This document shows, piece after piece, positions 62,377 to 64,000 of a DNA stretch of 64,000 nt. Below the pieces are notes generated by a model. It had not been told where the DNA came from, searched no databases, and saw nothing but the letters and a program-made list of their open reading frames with translations. Made by a program: the position numbers and the translations under genes. The DNA comes from Lottia gigantea (Eukaryota > Mollusca > Gastropoda > Lottiidae). Each line of letters opens with the position of its first letter. Position 1 is the first letter of the stretch. The DNA is taken from positions 1,352,540 to 1,416,539 of the forward strand of contig NW_008707001.1 in assembly GCF_000327385.1 (NCBI RefSeq), written 5' to 3'.

Positions 62377-62660
62377 ATATGTGGACTCTCTGAAAGAGAT
62401 GCTGAGTTTATAAACCCAAATACCAAATAAACATTATTAGCTATGTGGACTCTCTGAAAGAGATGCTGAGTTTATAAACCCAAATACCAAATAAACATTA
62501 TTAGCTATGTGGACTCTCTGAAAGGGGTGCTGAGTTGGCAAACCTAAAAAAACCAAATGAGCAGTATTAGCTATGTGGACTCTCTGAAAGGGGTGCTGAG
62601 TTGATAAACCTAAATACCAAATGTGCAGTATTACCTATTTGGACTCTCTGAAAGGAATAA
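62377..62660. repeat. 64-bp tandem repeat, about 4.4 copies
   Basis: Units begin ctatgtggactctctgaaag at 62441, 62505, 62571 and 62635. The first units are almost identical and the last diverged. A related single unit lies near 63450-63495. Confidence 0.9.
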
Positions 62661-63060
62661 TGAGATGACATTCCCTGTGTGGAAGCAATTCTAAAATTGA
62701 CATGAAACATCCTCTGTAATATTTAAACTGTTTCCAATTGGAATATGAATTCATTCCCAACTCTCTAGCGGATGAAAAAAACCCAGAGAATATAAATCGT
62801 TGAATCTAATTGGCTATCAACTGTCAATTTTAACCAATAAAAAATCAGAAGCTATCAACTGTAATTTAGTTGATAATGTAGTAATTTAGATTGGGTACTT
62901 CAGGGAGTTGTGAATATAATAACAGAATGGAGATATTGTCATTTGATTGGCTCTCAACATTATTGTTATCCAATTAAAAACCAGTTTCACTAATCTCTTA
63001 CAAATTATTTACATTAACGTCTAGTAACCTACTATTACAACCTACATGCCATGTAAAATG

Positions 63061-63403
63061 TAAATGAAATGAATGGAGTTTTACGTCCTACTTTTCTGCA
63101 CCATGTGGTCTAATGAAGATGGCAACTCCATGCAGGGTGCAATGAGGGAAATTTTGCCAGAACAGCGGCATTAGCCTGCTCTTTTTAGATTTCCAACTGT
63201 CGAGGGAACTTTAACGCACACAGCCTGTAACACACAGGGCCTCGGTTTATTGTCCCATCCGAACGACTAGACGCTTTTTCATGTCAGCCCGTCTTACCTG
63301 CATCACTGACAGGGGAAACTGGGTTGAAAAATCCGAAGGTATTATCTCCACCCGAGATTACACCCTGGACCTTCAGGTTAGTGAGCAAGCGTCTAACTCA
63401 CAG
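63061..63403 (-). mobile_element. SINE, nearly full length
   Basis: Minus-strand order: head remnant (tgagttagacgcttgctcac), ccagggtgtaatctcgggtg, tgtcagtgatgcaggtaaga, a core containing ggatgggacaataaaccgag then gccctgtgtgt, tccctcgacagttggaaatc, ccctcattgcaccctgcatg, and the tail ggacgtaaaactccattcat ending in atttca units. This is the best body copy in the window. Confidence 0.85.
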
Positions 63404-63719
63404 ATCTACATACAATGTTAACAATAAATATACCAACTGAACATTTTTAGCTATGTGGACACGCTAAAAGGGATATCAAGTTGACCAACCCAGTAAAATA
63501 GTGGCATCAGGTGTTCCAGATGAGTGAACATATCCTGCCTTGCATTGACCACAATCAACAATTCTTATTAATATTCTCTTGCTCAAACTTGGATCTGAAG
63601 CATAAAGCATTTTAGTTGTCTCTAAACCCAAAGTGACACTATTTAGATATCAGGGTAATGGAAGGTTGGTCAAAAATCAACCTTTTTTGAACCCAATGTA
63701 TAATTGAAACCAAGAACTC

Positions 63720-64000
63720 AAGCGCCAAGCTAATGAAGATAGACAATGCTATGCAGTGTACAATGAGGGAAATTTGGGGACAATGGCACTAATCTTCTAT
63801 TAAGGGATCTTAGGCAAATCTTCACAGAGTAGAGCCAGCTTTTATTTGATAATTTGATTCAACTTGAATTATATCAAGTGGTCTTTAACATACACAGTCT
63901 TTTGTTGTTTTATTTGATGCAGTGCCCAATGAGGAAAATACCAAAAACAGTAGCATCGGTCTTCTAAGAGATCTTGAACATCATAAAGCCTTCACAGACA
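63720..64000 (-). mobile_element. diverged SINE body fragments at the right edge
   Basis: ctaatgaagatagacaatgc, tatgcagtgtacaatgaggg and, further on, gatgcagtgcccaatgagga resemble the SINE body in minus orientation, twice. Low identity. Confidence 0.5.

Noticed and set aside
1-64000. Retrovirus-like, LTR, Polinton or other virus-derived element
   Set aside because: No reverse transcriptase, integrase, capsid or envelope-like reading frame and no paired long terminal direct repeats were seen on either strand.

Overview
This is AT-rich, intron-rich animal DNA with one run of unknown bases (40468-40553). The genes have GT-AG introns of 0.1 to over 5 kb and animal-specific products: a G3BP stress-granule protein and a GAF-domain phosphodiesterase of the PDE5/6/11 type. 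A tRNA-headed SINE carries a core that I recall from mollusc SINEs, and there are many small inverted-repeat elements. Together these suggest a lophotrochozoan, most likely a mollusc; a limpet would fit. The species is inference.

Layout. (1) 1-6.6 kb: two divergent genes with signal-peptide exons. One is cut off by the left edge (minus, ATG at 300). The other (plus, 3740-6546) is complete and encodes a 753-residue cysteine-free secreted protein made of two different repeat domains. A 48-bp minisatellite lies between them. (2) 8.6-14.8 kb, minus: an unrecognised seven-exon gene (327 aa in my model) with a duplicated DTIY..IYPG motif. A 56-bp minisatellite fills most of its last intron. (3) 14.8-21.8 kb, plus: a complete G3BP gene (472 aa: NTF2-like domain, acidic/proline-rich linker, RRM, RGG tail), head-to-head with the previous gene. 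(4) 21.8-27.0 kb: 3' UTR and intergenic DNA, with an inverted-repeat element built from 37-bp tandem units and a small hAT-like element. (5) 27.0-44.8 kb, minus: 17 exons of a PDE5-like cGMP phosphodiesterase, from mid GAF-A to the stop codon. Its N-terminal ~250 residues were not found. (6) 44.8-64 kb: no exon found. This is either the PDE gene's first visible intron or upstream DNA, and it is dominated by minisatellites, MITEs and SINEs.

The genes do not form a pathway. The window's main interest is repeat biology. Several MITE families recur here; one has terminal inverted repeats around a core of roughly 10 to 28 tandem 37-bp units. Two minisatellites sit only about 15 bp upstream of splice acceptors in the PDE gene. 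No retrovirus-like, Polinton-like or LINE coding sequence was seen.
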